64,000 nucleotides of DNA from Microbacterium sp. CBA3102 (GCF_007954505.1 NZ_CP042412.1:3596001-3660000), one strand, 5' to 3'. Numbered from the stretch's first letter, positions 1-8,439 are shown. Made by a program: numbers and translations. The notes: generated from the letters alone by a model not told the origin.

Positions 1-1
1 C

Positions 2-316
2 GAAGCGACGTACCTCGACGGACTCGTCGGCCCCCTCCCCGAATACGAAGACGTGTACATCGAGCGTTCGCCGCTGACCCACGCCGACCGCATCGACGTT
101 CCGGTGCTGCTCCTCCAGGGCGGCGAGGACCGCGTGGTCCCGCCGTCGCAGTCGGAGTCGATCCGCGATGCCCTGGCAGCGCGCGGCGTCGATCACGAGT
201 ACGTGCTGTACCCGAGCGAGGGCCACGGTTTCCGCAGTGCGGAGACGATCGTCGACTCCCTCGAACGCGAACTCGCGTTCCTCGGCCGGGTGTTCGGGTT
301 CGAACCACGCCGCTGA
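2..316 (+). CDS. C-terminal part of an S9-type (prolyl oligopeptidase-like) alpha/beta hydrolase, cut by window start
   Basis: Only the last 104 residues are present; the reading frame runs in from the left edge without a start. The visible part is the end of an alpha/beta hydrolase fold: a strand followed by GGEDRVVPP, which carries the catalytic Asp, and later EGHGF, which carries the catalytic His. The spacing and the PVLLLQGGEDRVVPP pattern match the C-terminal domain of S9 peptidases such as dipeptidyl aminopeptidase or acylaminoacyl-peptidase. The nucleophile serine lies outside the window. It ends 10 bases before the convergent smpB stop, with no clear terminator between them. The exact substrate cannot be told. 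Confidence 0.8.
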   Translation, partial: EATYLDGLVGPLPEYEDVYIERSPLTHADRIDVPVLLLQGGEDRVVPPSQSESIRDALAARGVDHEYVLYPSEGHGFRSAETIVDSLERELAFLGRVFGFEPRR

Positions 317-326
317 GGGCGGGGCG

Positions 327-803
327 CTACTCCCCCACGCGGTTGCGCAGGCGCATCGCGCGCTCGGCCTCGCGCGTGTCCTGACGCTCTCGCAGGGTCT
401 GACGCTTGTCGTACTCGCGCTTGCCCTTCGCGAGGGCGATCTCGACCTTCGCGCGGCCGTCCGAGAAGTAGAGCTTCAGCGGGATCAGCGTGTAGCCGCC
501 CGCCGAAACCGCATGCGCGATCTTCGCGATCTCCTCGCGATGCAGCAGCAGCTTGCGGACGCGCTTGGCCGAGTGATTGGTCCAGTGCCCCTGCGAGTAC
601 TCCGGGATGTGCACGGAGTCGAGGAAGACCTCGTTCCCCTTGACGAACGCGTAGCCATCGCTGAGGTTGGCGCGTCCCTGACGCAGCGACTTGACCTCGG
701 TGCCGGTGAGCACCATCCCCGCCTCGTACGACTTCTCGATCGTGTAGTCGTGACGTGCGCGACGATTGGTCGCGACGACCTTCTCTCCGCGTTCCCTGGG
801 CAT
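327..803 (-). CDS. smpB: SsrA-binding protein SmpB
   Basis: 158 residues, normal length for SmpB. It binds tmRNA and brings it to stalled ribosomes for trans-translation. Family features seen are the N-terminal HDYTIEKSYEAGMVLTGTEVKSLR block of the OB-fold, the GYTLIPLKLYF strand, and the basic C-terminal tail (KGKREYDKRQTLRERQDTREAERAMR) that enters the decoding site. An AGGAG site (bases 810-814) precedes the ATG, so this gene is leadered. It follows ftsX on the same strand after a 63-base gap and forms the ftsE-ftsX-smpB cluster common in actinobacteria. The tmRNA gene is not in the window. Confidence 0.97.
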   Translation of the reverse strand: MPRERGEKVVATNRRARHDYTIEKSYEAGMVLTGTEVKSLRQGRANLSDGYAFVKGNEVFLDSVHIPEYSQGHWTNHSAKRVRKLLLHREEIAKIAHAVSAGGYTLIPLKLYFSDGRAKVEIALAKGKREYDKRQTLRERQDTREAERAMRLRNRVGE

Positions 804-866
804 GATGCTCTCCTGTTGCCGTGATGAGCTCGATCGATCTTTCCGGCCGAGCAGCCTTTCAGGCTA

Positions 867-1781
867 TCAGGTACGGAGCCAGCGGCGGATCGCGAACCCG
901 GCGGACAGAGCGGCCAGCACCACCCCGATGCCGATCAGCACGGGCACGACGAGAACCACATCCTGCATCGTCACCCAGGTCGTGATGAAGGGGACCCGAC
1001 CTCTCAGGTAGCCCTCGACGCCGAAGTGCATACCGGCGACGACCGCAGCGCTGGCGAGCGCCGAGCCGAGGAACGCCGCGAAGACGCCCTCCAGGACGAA
1101 GGGTGTCTGGATGAATCGGTTCGACGCACCGACCAGACGCATGATGCCGATCTCCTTCCGTCGGGCGTACGCCGACAGCCGGATGGTCGTGCCGATCAAC
1201 AGCGTCGCAGCGATGAGCATCAACACGGCGATGCCGACCGCGATGTAGGTGGCGACGGTCAGTGCCGAGAACAGCGGATCGAGGTATTGCAGCTGATCCG
1301 TCACCTGTTCGACCCCCGCCTGGCCGCTGAAGGCTTCGGCGAGCACCTGTGACTGGCCCGGATCCTTCATCGTGACGAAGAACACCTCGAACGCCTGGTC
1401 CGGCGTGAGAACGCTCGCCTGCTCCGCGCCGAGCTGGTCGACGAGCTTGGCGTAGGTCTCCTCCTTCGTGTCGAAGGTGATGGAGCTGATCAGCGGCGCC
1501 AGGGCCTCGCCCTCGAGCTGGGCGCGGACCGCGGCGACCTGCTCCTCGCTGGCCGCACCGTCGATACAGGTCTCCGACTCGGAGACCTCCGAGCACATGT
1601 ACACGGCGACCTGGGCGCGCTCGGCCCAGTACCCGCGCATGACACCGATCTGCCCCTGCATCAGGATCGCTGCGCCGACGAAGGTCAGCGACACGAAGGT
1701 CACGAGGACGACGGAGATCACCATCGAGATGTTCCGCCGGAGGCCGCCCAGGGCCTCGGCGAGGATGAGTCCGATTCTCAT
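867..1781 (-). CDS. ftsX: Cell division ABC transporter permease FtsX
   Basis: 304 residues, standard for actinobacterial FtsX. An N-terminal transmembrane segment (about residues 20-45) is followed by a large extracytoplasmic loop and three further membrane segments near residues 185-300, the FtsX/MacB topology. The family motif YARRKEIGIMRLVGASNRFI precedes the third segment. With FtsE it controls peptidoglycan hydrolases at the septum; in mycobacteria FtsEX acts on RipC. The loop has two Cys residues in the stretch CSEVSESETC. Its ATG overlaps the ftsE stop as ATGA, which implies translational coupling. Confidence 0.96.
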   Translation of the reverse strand: MRIGLILAEALGGLRRNISMVISVVLVTFVSLTFVGAAILMQGQIGVMRGYWAERAQVAVYMCSEVSESETCIDGAASEEQVAAVRAQLEGEALAPLISSITFDTKEETYAKLVDQLGAEQASVLTPDQAFEVFFVTMKDPGQSQVLAEAFSGQAGVEQVTDQLQYLDPLFSALTVATYIAVGIAVLMLIAATLLIGTTIRLSAYARRKEIGIMRLVGASNRFIQTPFVLEGVFAAFLGSALASAAVVAGMHFGVEGYLRGRVPFITTWVTMQDVVLVVPVLIGIGVVLAALSAGFAIRRWLRT

Positions 1782-2884
1782 GAGGTCGGGCCCACTTCCT
1801 CGTCGTCTTCGTCGGAGAGGCCGAGGCGGTCAGCGACTCCGAGCTCTGCGACATCCACGTTCGGGAGGGTGATCGGATGCGTGCGGGGCCGGTTGACGGC
1901 GGGTGGCTCCACCACGGCGGGCGGTTCGACGATCCGCGCGGCCTCGTCCGCCTCCGGCGTGAAGGCCTGCTCCGGAGGTTCGACGGTCTGCGGAGGCTCG
2001 ACCGTCCGCGGGGACGGCTCGGCTTCGACATCCGGGCCTCGGTCCGCGGCCGCGGTCCGCTGCGCGGCGAGCTCCTCAGCGAGGGCAGCGCGCACCACCG
2101 AGAGGTCGGCCGTCTGGCGCTGCACCTCCTGCACCGCGGTGAGGGCGGCGGCCGCAGCGGCACCGCGCACCTCCTCCGGCACGAGGCGCGGGATGTTCGA
2201 GGTGTCGCCGTAGCCGCCGTGCACCTCGTCGCGCACCATCTCCCCGTCGCGCAACTCGATCACGCGACGCTGCATCTGGTCGACGAAGCCGGCCTCGTGC
2301 GTGGCCATCAGCACGGTGGTCCCTCCCGCGTTGATGCGGGCGAGGAGCTGCATGATGTCGACGGAGGTCGCGGGGTCGAGATTGCCGGTGGGCTCGTCGG
2401 CCAGCAGCACTTGGGGGCGGTTCACCAGAGCGCGGGCGATCGCGACGCGCTGCTGCTCCCCACCGGAGAGCTCGTGCGGCATGCGCTTCTGCTTGCCGTC
2501 GAGTCCGACGAGAGCGAGTGCCTCCGGTACGGCCTGCTGGATGAATCCTCGCGAGGATCCGGTGACCTGCAGCGTGAAAGCAACGTTCTGATAGACGGTC
2601 TTCGAAGGGAGGAGGCGGAAGTCCTGGAACACCGAGCCGATGTGGCGCCGGAAGTACGGCACCTTGCGGTTGGCGAGCGAGCGGAGATCCCGGCCGAGGA
2701 CCGCGACGCGGCCCGAGGTCGGCACGTCTTCACGCAGGATGAGGCGCAGACAGGAGGATTTCCCGGACCCCGAGGCACCGACGAGAAAGACGAATTCCCC
2801 GCGCTGCACTTCGAAGTCGACACCGGAGAGAGCGGGCTTCTTCGTCCCTCTGTAGCGCTTGGTGACGTTCTCGAACCGAATCAT
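1778..2884 (-). CDS. ftsE: Cell division ATP-binding protein FtsE with long C-terminal extension
   Basis: The first ~230 residues are a canonical FtsE ATPase: Walker A GASGSGKSS (36-44), signature LSGGEQQR, Walker B VLLADEPTGNLD, and a switch His in LMATHEAGF. The protein is 368 residues, about 140 longer than classical FtsE. The extra tail is Glu/Pro/Ala-rich, predicted disordered, and repeats the pattern VEPP at least four times. FtsE couples ATP hydrolysis to FtsX at the septum; what the tail does is unknown. A TAGGCT box ends 9 bases before the ATG, so the transcript is probably leaderless or nearly so. Confidence 0.96.
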   Translation of the reverse strand: MIRFENVTKRYRGTKKPALSGVDFEVQRGEFVFLVGASGSGKSSCLRLILREDVPTSGRVAVLGRDLRSLANRKVPYFRRHIGSVFQDFRLLPSKTVYQNVAFTLQVTGSSRGFIQQAVPEALALVGLDGKQKRMPHELSGGEQQRVAIARALVNRPQVLLADEPTGNLDPATSVDIMQLLARINAGGTTVLMATHEAGFVDQMQRRVIELRDGEMVRDEVHGGYGDTSNIPRLVPEEVRGAAAAAALTAVQEVQRQTADLSVVRAALAEELAAQRTAAADRGPDVEAEPSPRTVEPPQTVEPPEQAFTPEADEAARIVEPPAVVEPPAVNRPRTHPITLPNVDVAELGVADRLGLSDEDDEEVGPTS

Positions 2885-2893
2885 GGCGATTCG

Positions 2894-2899
2894 AGCCTA
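2894..2899 (-). promoter_or_regulatory. -10 box of ftsE
   Basis: On the minus strand this reads TAGGCT and ends 9 bases before the ftsE ATG. No Shine-Dalgarno fits in so short a leader. It belongs to the series of start-proximal -10 boxes found across the window; the spacing here is the longest of the set. Confidence 0.5.
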
Positions 2900-3010
2900 A
2901 GCGCGCCCCTCCGGCTGGTCGCGAGCGACACCCCGCACGCCGTGTCCCTGTGCGGACGAAATGGGGACTATTCCCCATCCGGAGGCCTCACTCCGGTCAC
3001 CGCCCACTGC

Positions 3011-3016
3011 TATACA
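3011..3016 (+). promoter_or_regulatory. Probable -10 box of the DUF2510 gene pair
   Basis: TATACA is the best sigma70-like -10 in the 181-base gap between ftsE and the DUF2510 genes. It lies about 50 bases before the ATG at 3066, and AAGGGGG at 3055-3061 serves as a strong ribosome binding site, so this unit has a normal leader unlike many neighbours. No convincing -35 box is seen. Confidence 0.45.
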
Positions 3017-3065
3017 TGAAGGGGTCGCCGCACCAGGGAGCGATCGCATTCATCAAGGGGGAATC

Positions 3066-3950
3066 ATGACCACGACACCAGCAGGCTGGTACGACGACGG
3101 ATCCGGACGCCAGCGCTGGTGGGACGGCCAGCAGTGGACCGAGCACTTCGCTCCCGAGGCCGCGGCCCCGGTCGAGTCCGAGGCCCCCGCTGCGGCTGAG
3201 ACTCCGTCAGCCGCCGAGGTCCCCGCCGCCGAGGTCCCCGAATACGGCTCCCCGGCTCAGCCGGCCGCCGGTTACCCGGGTTCCGCCCCGACCTACCCTG
3301 CGGGATACACGACGTCGCCGTCGGGTTACCCCGCCGCTTCGCCGTACGCTCAGCCCGGCCAGGACGCTCCGAAGAAGATCTCGATCCTCGGACTCGTCGG
3401 CCTCGGCCTCGCGGCGGTCGGAACGATCCTCGCCTTCATCCCCGTGATCGGGTTCTTCGGGTTCATCCTGCTCGGCGCCGGCTTCATCGTCTCGCTGATC
3501 TCGCTTTTCCTGAAGGGCAAGAAGTGGCCCGGCATCGCGGGCCTGATCCTCGCCGTCGTCGGCACGATCATCGGCGTCGTGATGTTCTTCGTGTTCGTCT
3601 TCGCGGTCGCGCAGACGGCGAGCGAAGAGCTCGACAACCTTCCCAGCACCTCCCCGTCGAGCGAGGCGACCGACCCGGGCGAGACGGACGGTGCCGACGA
3701 CGGCACCCGCCCGACCACGCCCGAGGTGGCCGCAGGACTGACGGCGATCCTCATGCTGGACGGCACCGAGGGGTACACCGAGGAACAGGTCCTGTGCCTC
3801 GCCGACCTGCTCGTCGTCTCCGACCTCGACAACGCCACGCTGCGTGCGATCGCCGAGAGTGACGGCACTCTGACGGATCTCGACGCGATCAACGGTCTGG
3901 CCGAGGTCCTCGGGGACACCGAGGCCATCACCGCCTGCTTCGTCTCCTGA
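3066..3950 (+). CDS. DUF2510 membrane protein (first of a tandem pair)
   Basis: 294 residues from the ATG that follows a strong AAGGGGG site. Residues 1-25 form a DUF2510 domain (PAGWYDDGSGRQRWWDGQQWT), a Trp-rich fold of unknown role frequent in actinobacterial membrane proteins. A Pro/Ala-rich linker follows, then two or three hydrophobic segments (about 100-185) with a GKKWPGIAGLIL hairpin as in DUF4190. The C-terminal ~90 residues are acidic and lie outside a membrane. The next gene encodes a paralogue sharing the N-terminus and membrane part but with a different C-terminus, which suggests tandem duplication and divergence. Function unknown. Confidence 0.85.
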   Translation: MTTTPAGWYDDGSGRQRWWDGQQWTEHFAPEAAAPVESEAPAAAETPSAAEVPAAEVPEYGSPAQPAAGYPGSAPTYPAGYTTSPSGYPAASPYAQPGQDAPKKISILGLVGLGLAAVGTILAFIPVIGFFGFILLGAGFIVSLISLFLKGKKWPGIAGLILAVVGTIIGVVMFFVFVFAVAQTASEELDNLPSTSPSSEATDPGETDGADDGTRPTTPEVAAGLTAILMLDGTEGYTEEQVLCLADLLVVSDLDNATLRAIAESDGTLTDLDAINGLAEVLGDTEAITACFVS

Positions 3951-3975
3951 GACGGCACGACAGCGGGAGCGCGAG

Positions 3976-4980
3976 ATGACTACGCCTGCGGGGTGGTACG
4001 ACGACGGTTCGGGGAACCAGCGGTGGTGGGACGGACAGCAATGGACCGAGCACGTCGTGGCCGCTCCCCCGCGGCCCGCCGAGCCTGCTCCCGAGCCTGC
4101 TCCCGCTCCCGCTCCCGACGGTGATCCCGTCCCCGCCACGCCGGAACCTGCTCCGTTCGCTCCGCCGTACATGATGGCGCCTGCGGATCCGACACCCGTC
4201 GCGGGCCCGACCATGACCGGCTATCCGGGCGCTTCCGGCGTCGTCGGTGATCCGTGGGCGGTCCCGGCCGCTCCCCCTGCCGCGACCGGGACGCCGGTGC
4301 TCGGCATCATCGGCCTGGTGACGGTGGTCGTCGGCGTGATCGGCGCCTGCGTCCCCGTGATCGCGATCGCGGGCTGGAGCCTGCTCGCCATCGGATTCAT
4401 CCTGTCGCTCGTCTCGCTCTTCCTGCGGGGTCGGAAGTGGCCGGGCATCACCGGGATGGTGGTGGCGGCGATCGGCGCCGTCCTCGCGGTCGCCGTGTCG
4501 CTCGTCCTGCTGGGAGTCGCGTCCGCAGCGGGAGGAGCCGGCTCTCCGAGCGGAGCCCCGGCCGAGCGCCCCTCGACGAACGACGGTTCGGGCGCCATCG
4601 AGGGTGCCGAGATGGTGAGCTTCGCCGATCTCCGCGTGGGCGACTGCCTGCCGTTCGTCGACTACTCCGACGAAGAGGGGAACATCTACGAACTCCCCGT
4701 GGTGCCCTGCGCCGACCCCCACACGGACGAGGTCTTCTTCATCTACGACCTCGAAGGCGAGGAGTTCCCCGGTGACGGCGCCCTCCAAGACCAGGCATGG
4801 GATGGCTGCCTGTCGGAATTCGAGGCCTACGTGGGCACGTCCTACATGGATTCGGTGCTCGACTACTACACGTATCAGCCAACGGAGTCGTCCTGGGTCC
4901 GTGGCGACGACCGCACCGTGCACTGCATCCTCTACAGCTATGAGGACGTGACCGGCACGCTGAAAGATGCCGCGTACTGA
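3976..4980 (+). CDS. DUF2510 / septum-formation-domain membrane protein (second of pair)
   Basis: 334 residues. DUF2510 domain at the N-terminus (PAGWYDDGSGNQRWWDGQQWT), a long Pro/Ala linker with repeated PAPEP units, two or three membrane segments (about 105-180) with GRKWPGITGMV, then a C-terminal domain with paired cysteines (VGDCLPF, VVPCADPHTDEVFF, GCLSEFEAYVG, HCILY) that matches the actinobacterial 'septum formation' domain. The Cys pattern suggests disulfides in an extracytoplasmic domain. It starts 25 bases after the first paralogue and is probably co-transcribed with it. The place beside ftsE invites, but does not prove, a division role. Confidence 0.85.
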   Translation: MTTPAGWYDDGSGNQRWWDGQQWTEHVVAAPPRPAEPAPEPAPAPAPDGDPVPATPEPAPFAPPYMMAPADPTPVAGPTMTGYPGASGVVGDPWAVPAAPPAATGTPVLGIIGLVTVVVGVIGACVPVIAIAGWSLLAIGFILSLVSLFLRGRKWPGITGMVVAAIGAVLAVAVSLVLLGVASAAGGAGSPSGAPAERPSTNDGSGAIEGAEMVSFADLRVGDCLPFVDYSDEEGNIYELPVVPCADPHTDEVFFIYDLEGEEFPGDGALQDQAWDGCLSEFEAYVGTSYMDSVLDYYTYQPTESSWVRGDDRTVHCILYSYEDVTGTLKDAAY

Positions 4981-4996
4981 CTCTTGCGCTGTCGCC

Positions 4997-5047
4997 GAGA
5001 CAAGAAGAAGGGCCCCGGGATCACTCCGGGGCCCTTCTTCTTGTCTC
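4997..5047. terminator. Bidirectional stem-loop terminator
   Basis: A perfect 22-base-pair stem (4997-5018 with 5026-5047) with a 7-base loop. The outer part is AAGAAGAAG/CTTCTTCTT, so transcripts from either side end in a U-rich (plus) or U-containing (minus) run. It sits between the convergent DUF2510 gene and prfB and covers the prfB stop codon. Confidence 0.9.
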
Positions 5048-6155
5048 AGTCCTCGATCTTGCGCTTGCGCCAGCGGATTCCCGCCGAGATGAAGTCATCG
5101 AGATCGCCGTCGAACACGGCGGCCGGGTTCCCGGACTCCTGGCCGGTGCGGAGGTCTTTCACCAGCTGCTGTCCGTAGAGGAAGTAGGAGCGCATCTGGT
5201 CTCCCCAGCTCGCGGTGATGTTGCCGGCGAGTTCCTTCTTCTTCGCTGCTTCCTGCTCCTTCTGGAGCAGCAGGAGCCGCGTCTGCAGCACGCGCATGGC
5301 GGCTGCCCGGTTCTGGATCTGCGACTTCTCGTTCTGCATCGACACGACGATGCCGGTCGGAAGGTGGGTGAGACGCACCGCGGAGTCGGTCGTGTTGACC
5401 GACTGTCCGCCGGGGCCGGACGAGCGGAAGACGTCGACACGGATGTCGCTCTCGGGGATGTCGACCTCGGTCGCCTCCTCCATGAGCGGGATGACCTCGA
5501 CCGCGGCGAACGACGTCTGGCGCTTGTCGGCGGATCCGAACGGACTGATACGCGCGAGGCGGTGCGTGCCGGCTTCGACCGAGATGGTTCCGAAGGCGTA
5601 GGGCGCATCGATCTCGAAGGTGGCGGACTTGATGCCCGCACCCTCCGCGTACGAGGTGTCCATCACCTTGACGGGGTACTTGTGGCGCTCTGCCCAGCGC
5701 AGGTACATGCGCATCAGCATCTCGGCGAAGTCGGTGGCATCGTCGCCCCCCGCGCCGGAGCGGATCGTGATGATCGCTGCCCGGTCGTCGTACTCGCCGT
5801 CGAGGAGCGTCTGCACCTCGAGCTGGTTGATCAGGTCGGTGAGTGCCGCGAGCTCGGTGCGCGCCTCCTGCGCGGAATCCTCGTCGTCCATCTCGTTGGC
5901 GAGACCCACGAGCACCTCGAGGTCGTCGAGGCGCTGCGCGATGCCGGTGATGCGGGCGAGCTCGGACTGACGGTGGCTGAGCGCGCTGGTCACCTTCTGC
6001 GCGTTGTCGGTGTCGTCCCAGAGGTCGGGAGCACCGGCCTCTTCGCTGAGACGCGCGATGTCGTCGCGGAGACGGGAGACATCGACGACCTCGCTGATGT
6101 CGCCGAAGGTGTGCCTGAGCGCCTGGATTTCGGCGGAGAGATCTAGTTCGAGCAT
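5046..6155 (-). CDS. prfB: Peptide chain release factor 2
   Basis: 369 residues, full length for RF2. It ends translation at UGA and UAA. The stop-recognition tripeptide SPF is at 204-206 and the peptidyl-hydrolysis GGQ at 249-251 in SSGPGGQSVNTTDSAV. The gene reads straight through without the internal UGA of the Escherichia coli autoregulatory frameshift, so that control is absent here. A TAGGCT box ends 8 bases before the ATG, consistent with a leaderless mRNA. prfB lies upstream of ftsE in many actinobacteria; here two DUF2510 genes on the other strand stand between them. Confidence 0.97.
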   Translation of the reverse strand: MLELDLSAEIQALRHTFGDISEVVDVSRLRDDIARLSEEAGAPDLWDDTDNAQKVTSALSHRQSELARITGIAQRLDDLEVLVGLANEMDDEDSAQEARTELAALTDLINQLEVQTLLDGEYDDRAAIITIRSGAGGDDATDFAEMLMRMYLRWAERHKYPVKVMDTSYAEGAGIKSATFEIDAPYAFGTISVEAGTHRLARISPFGSADKRQTSFAAVEVIPLMEEATEVDIPESDIRVDVFRSSGPGGQSVNTTDSAVRLTHLPTGIVVSMQNEKSQIQNRAAAMRVLQTRLLLLQKEQEAAKKKELAGNITASWGDQMRSYFLYGQQLVKDLRTGQESGNPAAVFDGDLDDFISAGIRWRKRKIED

Positions 6156-6163
6156 GACACCTC

Positions 6164-6169
6164 AGCCTA
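6164..6169 (-). promoter_or_regulatory. -10 box of prfB
   Basis: Reads TAGGCT on the minus strand and ends 8 bases upstream of the prfB ATG, the same box and spacing as at murI. The leader would be at most one or two bases. Confidence 0.55.
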
Positions 6170-6223
6170 ACGTGCCGTCTGCCCACGCGGGGACCGGGTC
6201 CAGGAGCACCTCCCTGCGGGGAG

Positions 6224-6229
6224 TAGCGT
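6224..6229 (+). promoter_or_regulatory. -10 box of the MFS transporter gene
   Basis: TAGCGT followed by six bases (GAGGGC) and the GTG start. This supports the GTG at 6236 as both the transcription start and the translation start. Confidence 0.55.
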
Positions 6230-6235
6230 GAGGGC

Positions 6236-7549
6236 GTGAGCAGTGCATCGACGGTCCTTCGGCAGTTCGGACCGATGGTGTATCTGCCGACGGTCCTCTT
6301 CGCCCTCGGCGAGGGCGCCGTGATCCCGCTCATCCCGGTACTCGCAGCCGCCATGGGCGCCGACGTCGCTTTCGCGGCCCTCGTCGCCTCCGCGCTCGTC
6401 ATCGGCCAGCTCTGCGGAAACCTCCCCGCCGGATGGGCGGTCGGGCGGATCGGCGAGCGGTTCACGATGGTGATCGCCGGCGTGATCGCGATCCTGTCGG
6501 CTGTGGGAATGGTCTTCGCCCCGACGCTCGGCGTGCTGGCGGCCTCAGTGTTCGTCCTGGGCGTGTGCGCGGCCGCCTTCGGCCTGGCCCGTCACGCGTT
6601 CATGACGACCAGGGTTCCGGTCGCCTTCCGCGCGCGCTCGCTCTCGTTGCTCGGCGGCAGCTTCCGCCTCGGCATCTTCATCGGCCCGTTCGTGGCAGCG
6701 GGTCTGCTGCAGCTGTTCGGCACCGAGAGCGCCGCGATCTGGTTCTTCCTGGGCTGCCTCGTGGTGATGGTGATTCTCGTGCTCTTCGGCCCCGATCCGG
6801 AGAAGACGACACCTCCCGCTCCGCTCACCCCGGCCGAGCGCTCTATGGAGGACTCCGGCGAGGCGGTGAGCGGATCCATCCCGACCGTCGAGCGCACGGG
6901 CATCTTCCAGACCATGTGGCGACAGCGCGCGGTGCTCGGGCGTCTCGGACTCGCCGCGGCGTCGCTGTCGGCGGTGCGCTCCGCGCGGCAGGTCGTCCTC
7001 CCGCTGTGGGGGCTCTCCCTGGGGCTGGACGCCTCGACGATCGCCCTCGTGGTCGGCGTCTCCGGGGCGATCGACTTCGCGCTCTTCTACGCCAGTGGGC
7101 AGGTGATGGACCGCTTCGGACGACTGTGGGCGGCGATGCCCGCGATGGTACTCATGGGCGCCGGCTTCCTCGCGCTGTCGTTCACGCACGAGCTCGATGC
7201 GGCGGTGCTGTGGTTCGGGATGTTCGCCGCGGTGCTCGGCGTCGGCAACGGCCTGTCGAGCGGGATCCTGCTCACCCTCGGTGCGGATGTCGCCCCGAAG
7301 CGCGAGCCCGCCGCCTTCCTCGGGTCCTGGCGCACGCTCACCGACGCCGGAGGTGCGATCGCTCCGCTGCTGGTGTCGGCGATCACCGCTTTCTCGGCGC
7401 TCCCCTTCGCGGCCGCAGCGATGGGCGTCATCGGCCTCGTCGGGGCAGCCGGATTCCTGCGGTGGATCCCGAAGTTCATACCCAGATCGCGCCCGGAGCC
7501 GGAACCGGAGTCGGAGTCGGAGCCGGGGCCGGAGCCGGACGGCAACTGA
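6236..7549 (+). CDS. Major facilitator superfamily transporter
   Basis: 437 residues with about 12 hydrophobic segments in two groups of six, separated by a charged loop near residues 185-225 (PEKTTPPAPLTPAERSMEDSGE). The N-half has the loop 2-3 motif GRIGERF typical of drug/sugar MFS exporters. The C-terminus ends in an unusual run of Pro/Glu/Ser residues (PEPEPESESEPGPEPDGN). The start is a GTG six bases after a -10 box. It stands alone between prfB (divergent) and the pilus genes (convergent). Substrate unknown; a drug or metabolite efflux role is a family-level guess. Confidence 0.88.
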   Translation: MSSASTVLRQFGPMVYLPTVLFALGEGAVIPLIPVLAAAMGADVAFAALVASALVIGQLCGNLPAGWAVGRIGERFTMVIAGVIAILSAVGMVFAPTLGVLAASVFVLGVCAAAFGLARHAFMTTRVPVAFRARSLSLLGGSFRLGIFIGPFVAAGLLQLFGTESAAIWFFLGCLVVMVILVLFGPDPEKTTPPAPLTPAERSMEDSGEAVSGSIPTVERTGIFQTMWRQRAVLGRLGLAAASLSAVRSARQVVLPLWGLSLGLDASTIALVVGVSGAIDFALFYASGQVMDRFGRLWAAMPAMVLMGAGFLALSFTHELDAAVLWFGMFAAVLGVGNGLSSGILLTLGADVAPKREPAAFLGSWRTLTDAGGAIAPLLVSAITAFSALPFAAAAMGVIGLVGAAGFLRWIPKFIPRSRPEPEPESESEPGPEPDGN

Positions 7550-7567
7550 GCGCCCCCGTGCGGTAGG

Positions 7568-8008
7568 TCACCACAGGGCCGTGCGGCTCGTGGCCATGGA
7601 CTCCAGGCGTACGCCGTCCGGGACGAAGGGCGACAGCAAGGGCGGACGCCAGTCGACGCCGACCGTCACACGTGCCGACACCCCGTCGGGCGTTCCCGCC
7701 GCGACGAGGTCCGTCTCGCCCGGCACCCCTTCGACCAGGGCTGCCGCTTGCTCCTCGACCCCGGAATCCGTCAACTCGGCGCGAACGCCGTCGGCCGTCA
7801 CCGCGAGGATGAAGCCGTCCGCCCCGGCGAGCGCCGCCGAGTCCGCGAGGGCGTCCAGCCTCTTCTGGGCGATGTAGAGATCCGTCGCGCAGACGCAGAC
7901 GTAGATCACCACGAGCGCGAGGAGCACGTAGCCGAGCGTCAGCAGGAGGACGCTGCCCTCCTCCTGGTCCGGCACTGCTGTGTCCGCTGACCGGCCGGCG
8001 CGCGTCAT
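7568..8008 (-). CDS. TadG-like pilus-locus membrane protein (TadE-like, 'helicase/secretion neighborhood' type)
   Basis: 146 residues from the ATG at 8008, which overlaps the stop of the preceding TadE gene as ATGA. One membrane helix (about residues 22-43, LLLTLGYVLLALVVIYVCVCATD) is preceded by EEGSV, like the processing context of pseudopilins, then AQKRLDALADSAALAGAD, the typical TadG/TadE start of the extracellular part. It is the last gene of the flp-tadE-tadE-tadG half of the locus. Longer upstream starts in frame lie inside the previous gene and lack support. Confidence 0.8.
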   Translation of the reverse strand: MTRAGRSADTAVPDQEEGSVLLLTLGYVLLALVVIYVCVCATDLYIAQKRLDALADSAALAGADGFILAVTADGVRAELTDSGVEEQAAALVEGVPGETDLVAAGTPDGVSARVTVGVDWRPPLLSPFVPDGVRLESMATSRTALW

Positions 8009-8439
8009 CGCGCACCCCACAGCCGCGACACCTTCTGCGCCGAAGTGGCCTGGACGGGGACCGCGGTGGAACGGTCGAGCCCGAAGAGCTCCGGCACCAG
8101 GGGCAACCGCACCCGGGCGCTGACGGTGACGAAGACGGTCGCTCCCGACGATGGGCATTCGACGCCCGACGGAGTGCATGTCAGCGTCACGTCCACCGCG
8201 TCGGCATCCAGTCCGTATTCGTCGATCACACCGCGCAGCACGGCATCGCCGCGTTCGGTCGCGGAGGCGGCGTCCGGAGCCCGCGCTATGACGCGCGCCA
8301 TGTGCCGCGCCGCCGCCTCTGCGCCGAGCGTCTGCTCCTGGATGCCGCCGAGGGCGATCACGAGGTAGACCATCGGTACGAGGAGGATGACGCCGACCGC
8401 GATGAACTCGAGCGCCGCTGATCCTTCCTCACCGGCCAC
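8005..8439 (-). CDS. TadE-family pilus assembly protein (second)
   Basis: 144 residues from the GTG at 8439, which has GGAG seven bases upstream; an ATG at 8460 would add seven residues and overlap the previous gene by 32 bases. The N-terminus AGEEGSAALEFIAVGVILLVPMVYLVIAL is a TadE signature: Glu before a single membrane helix. The rest is extracellular, with one Cys pair (LTCTPSGVECP) likely to form a disulfide. It is a minor pilin or pseudopilin of the Flp pilus and is coupled to its neighbours at both ends by overlaps. Confidence 0.85.
   Translation of the reverse strand: MAGEEGSAALEFIAVGVILLVPMVYLVIALGGIQEQTLGAEAAARHMARVIARAPDAASATERGDAVLRGVIDEYGLDADAVDVTLTCTPSGVECPSSGATVFVTVSARVRLPLVPELFGLDRSTAVPVQATSAQKVSRLWGAR

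Noticed and set aside
5046..6155. A programmed +1 frameshift in prfB as in Escherichia coli
   Set aside because: The frame is open from the ATG to the stop with no in-frame UGA near codon 26.
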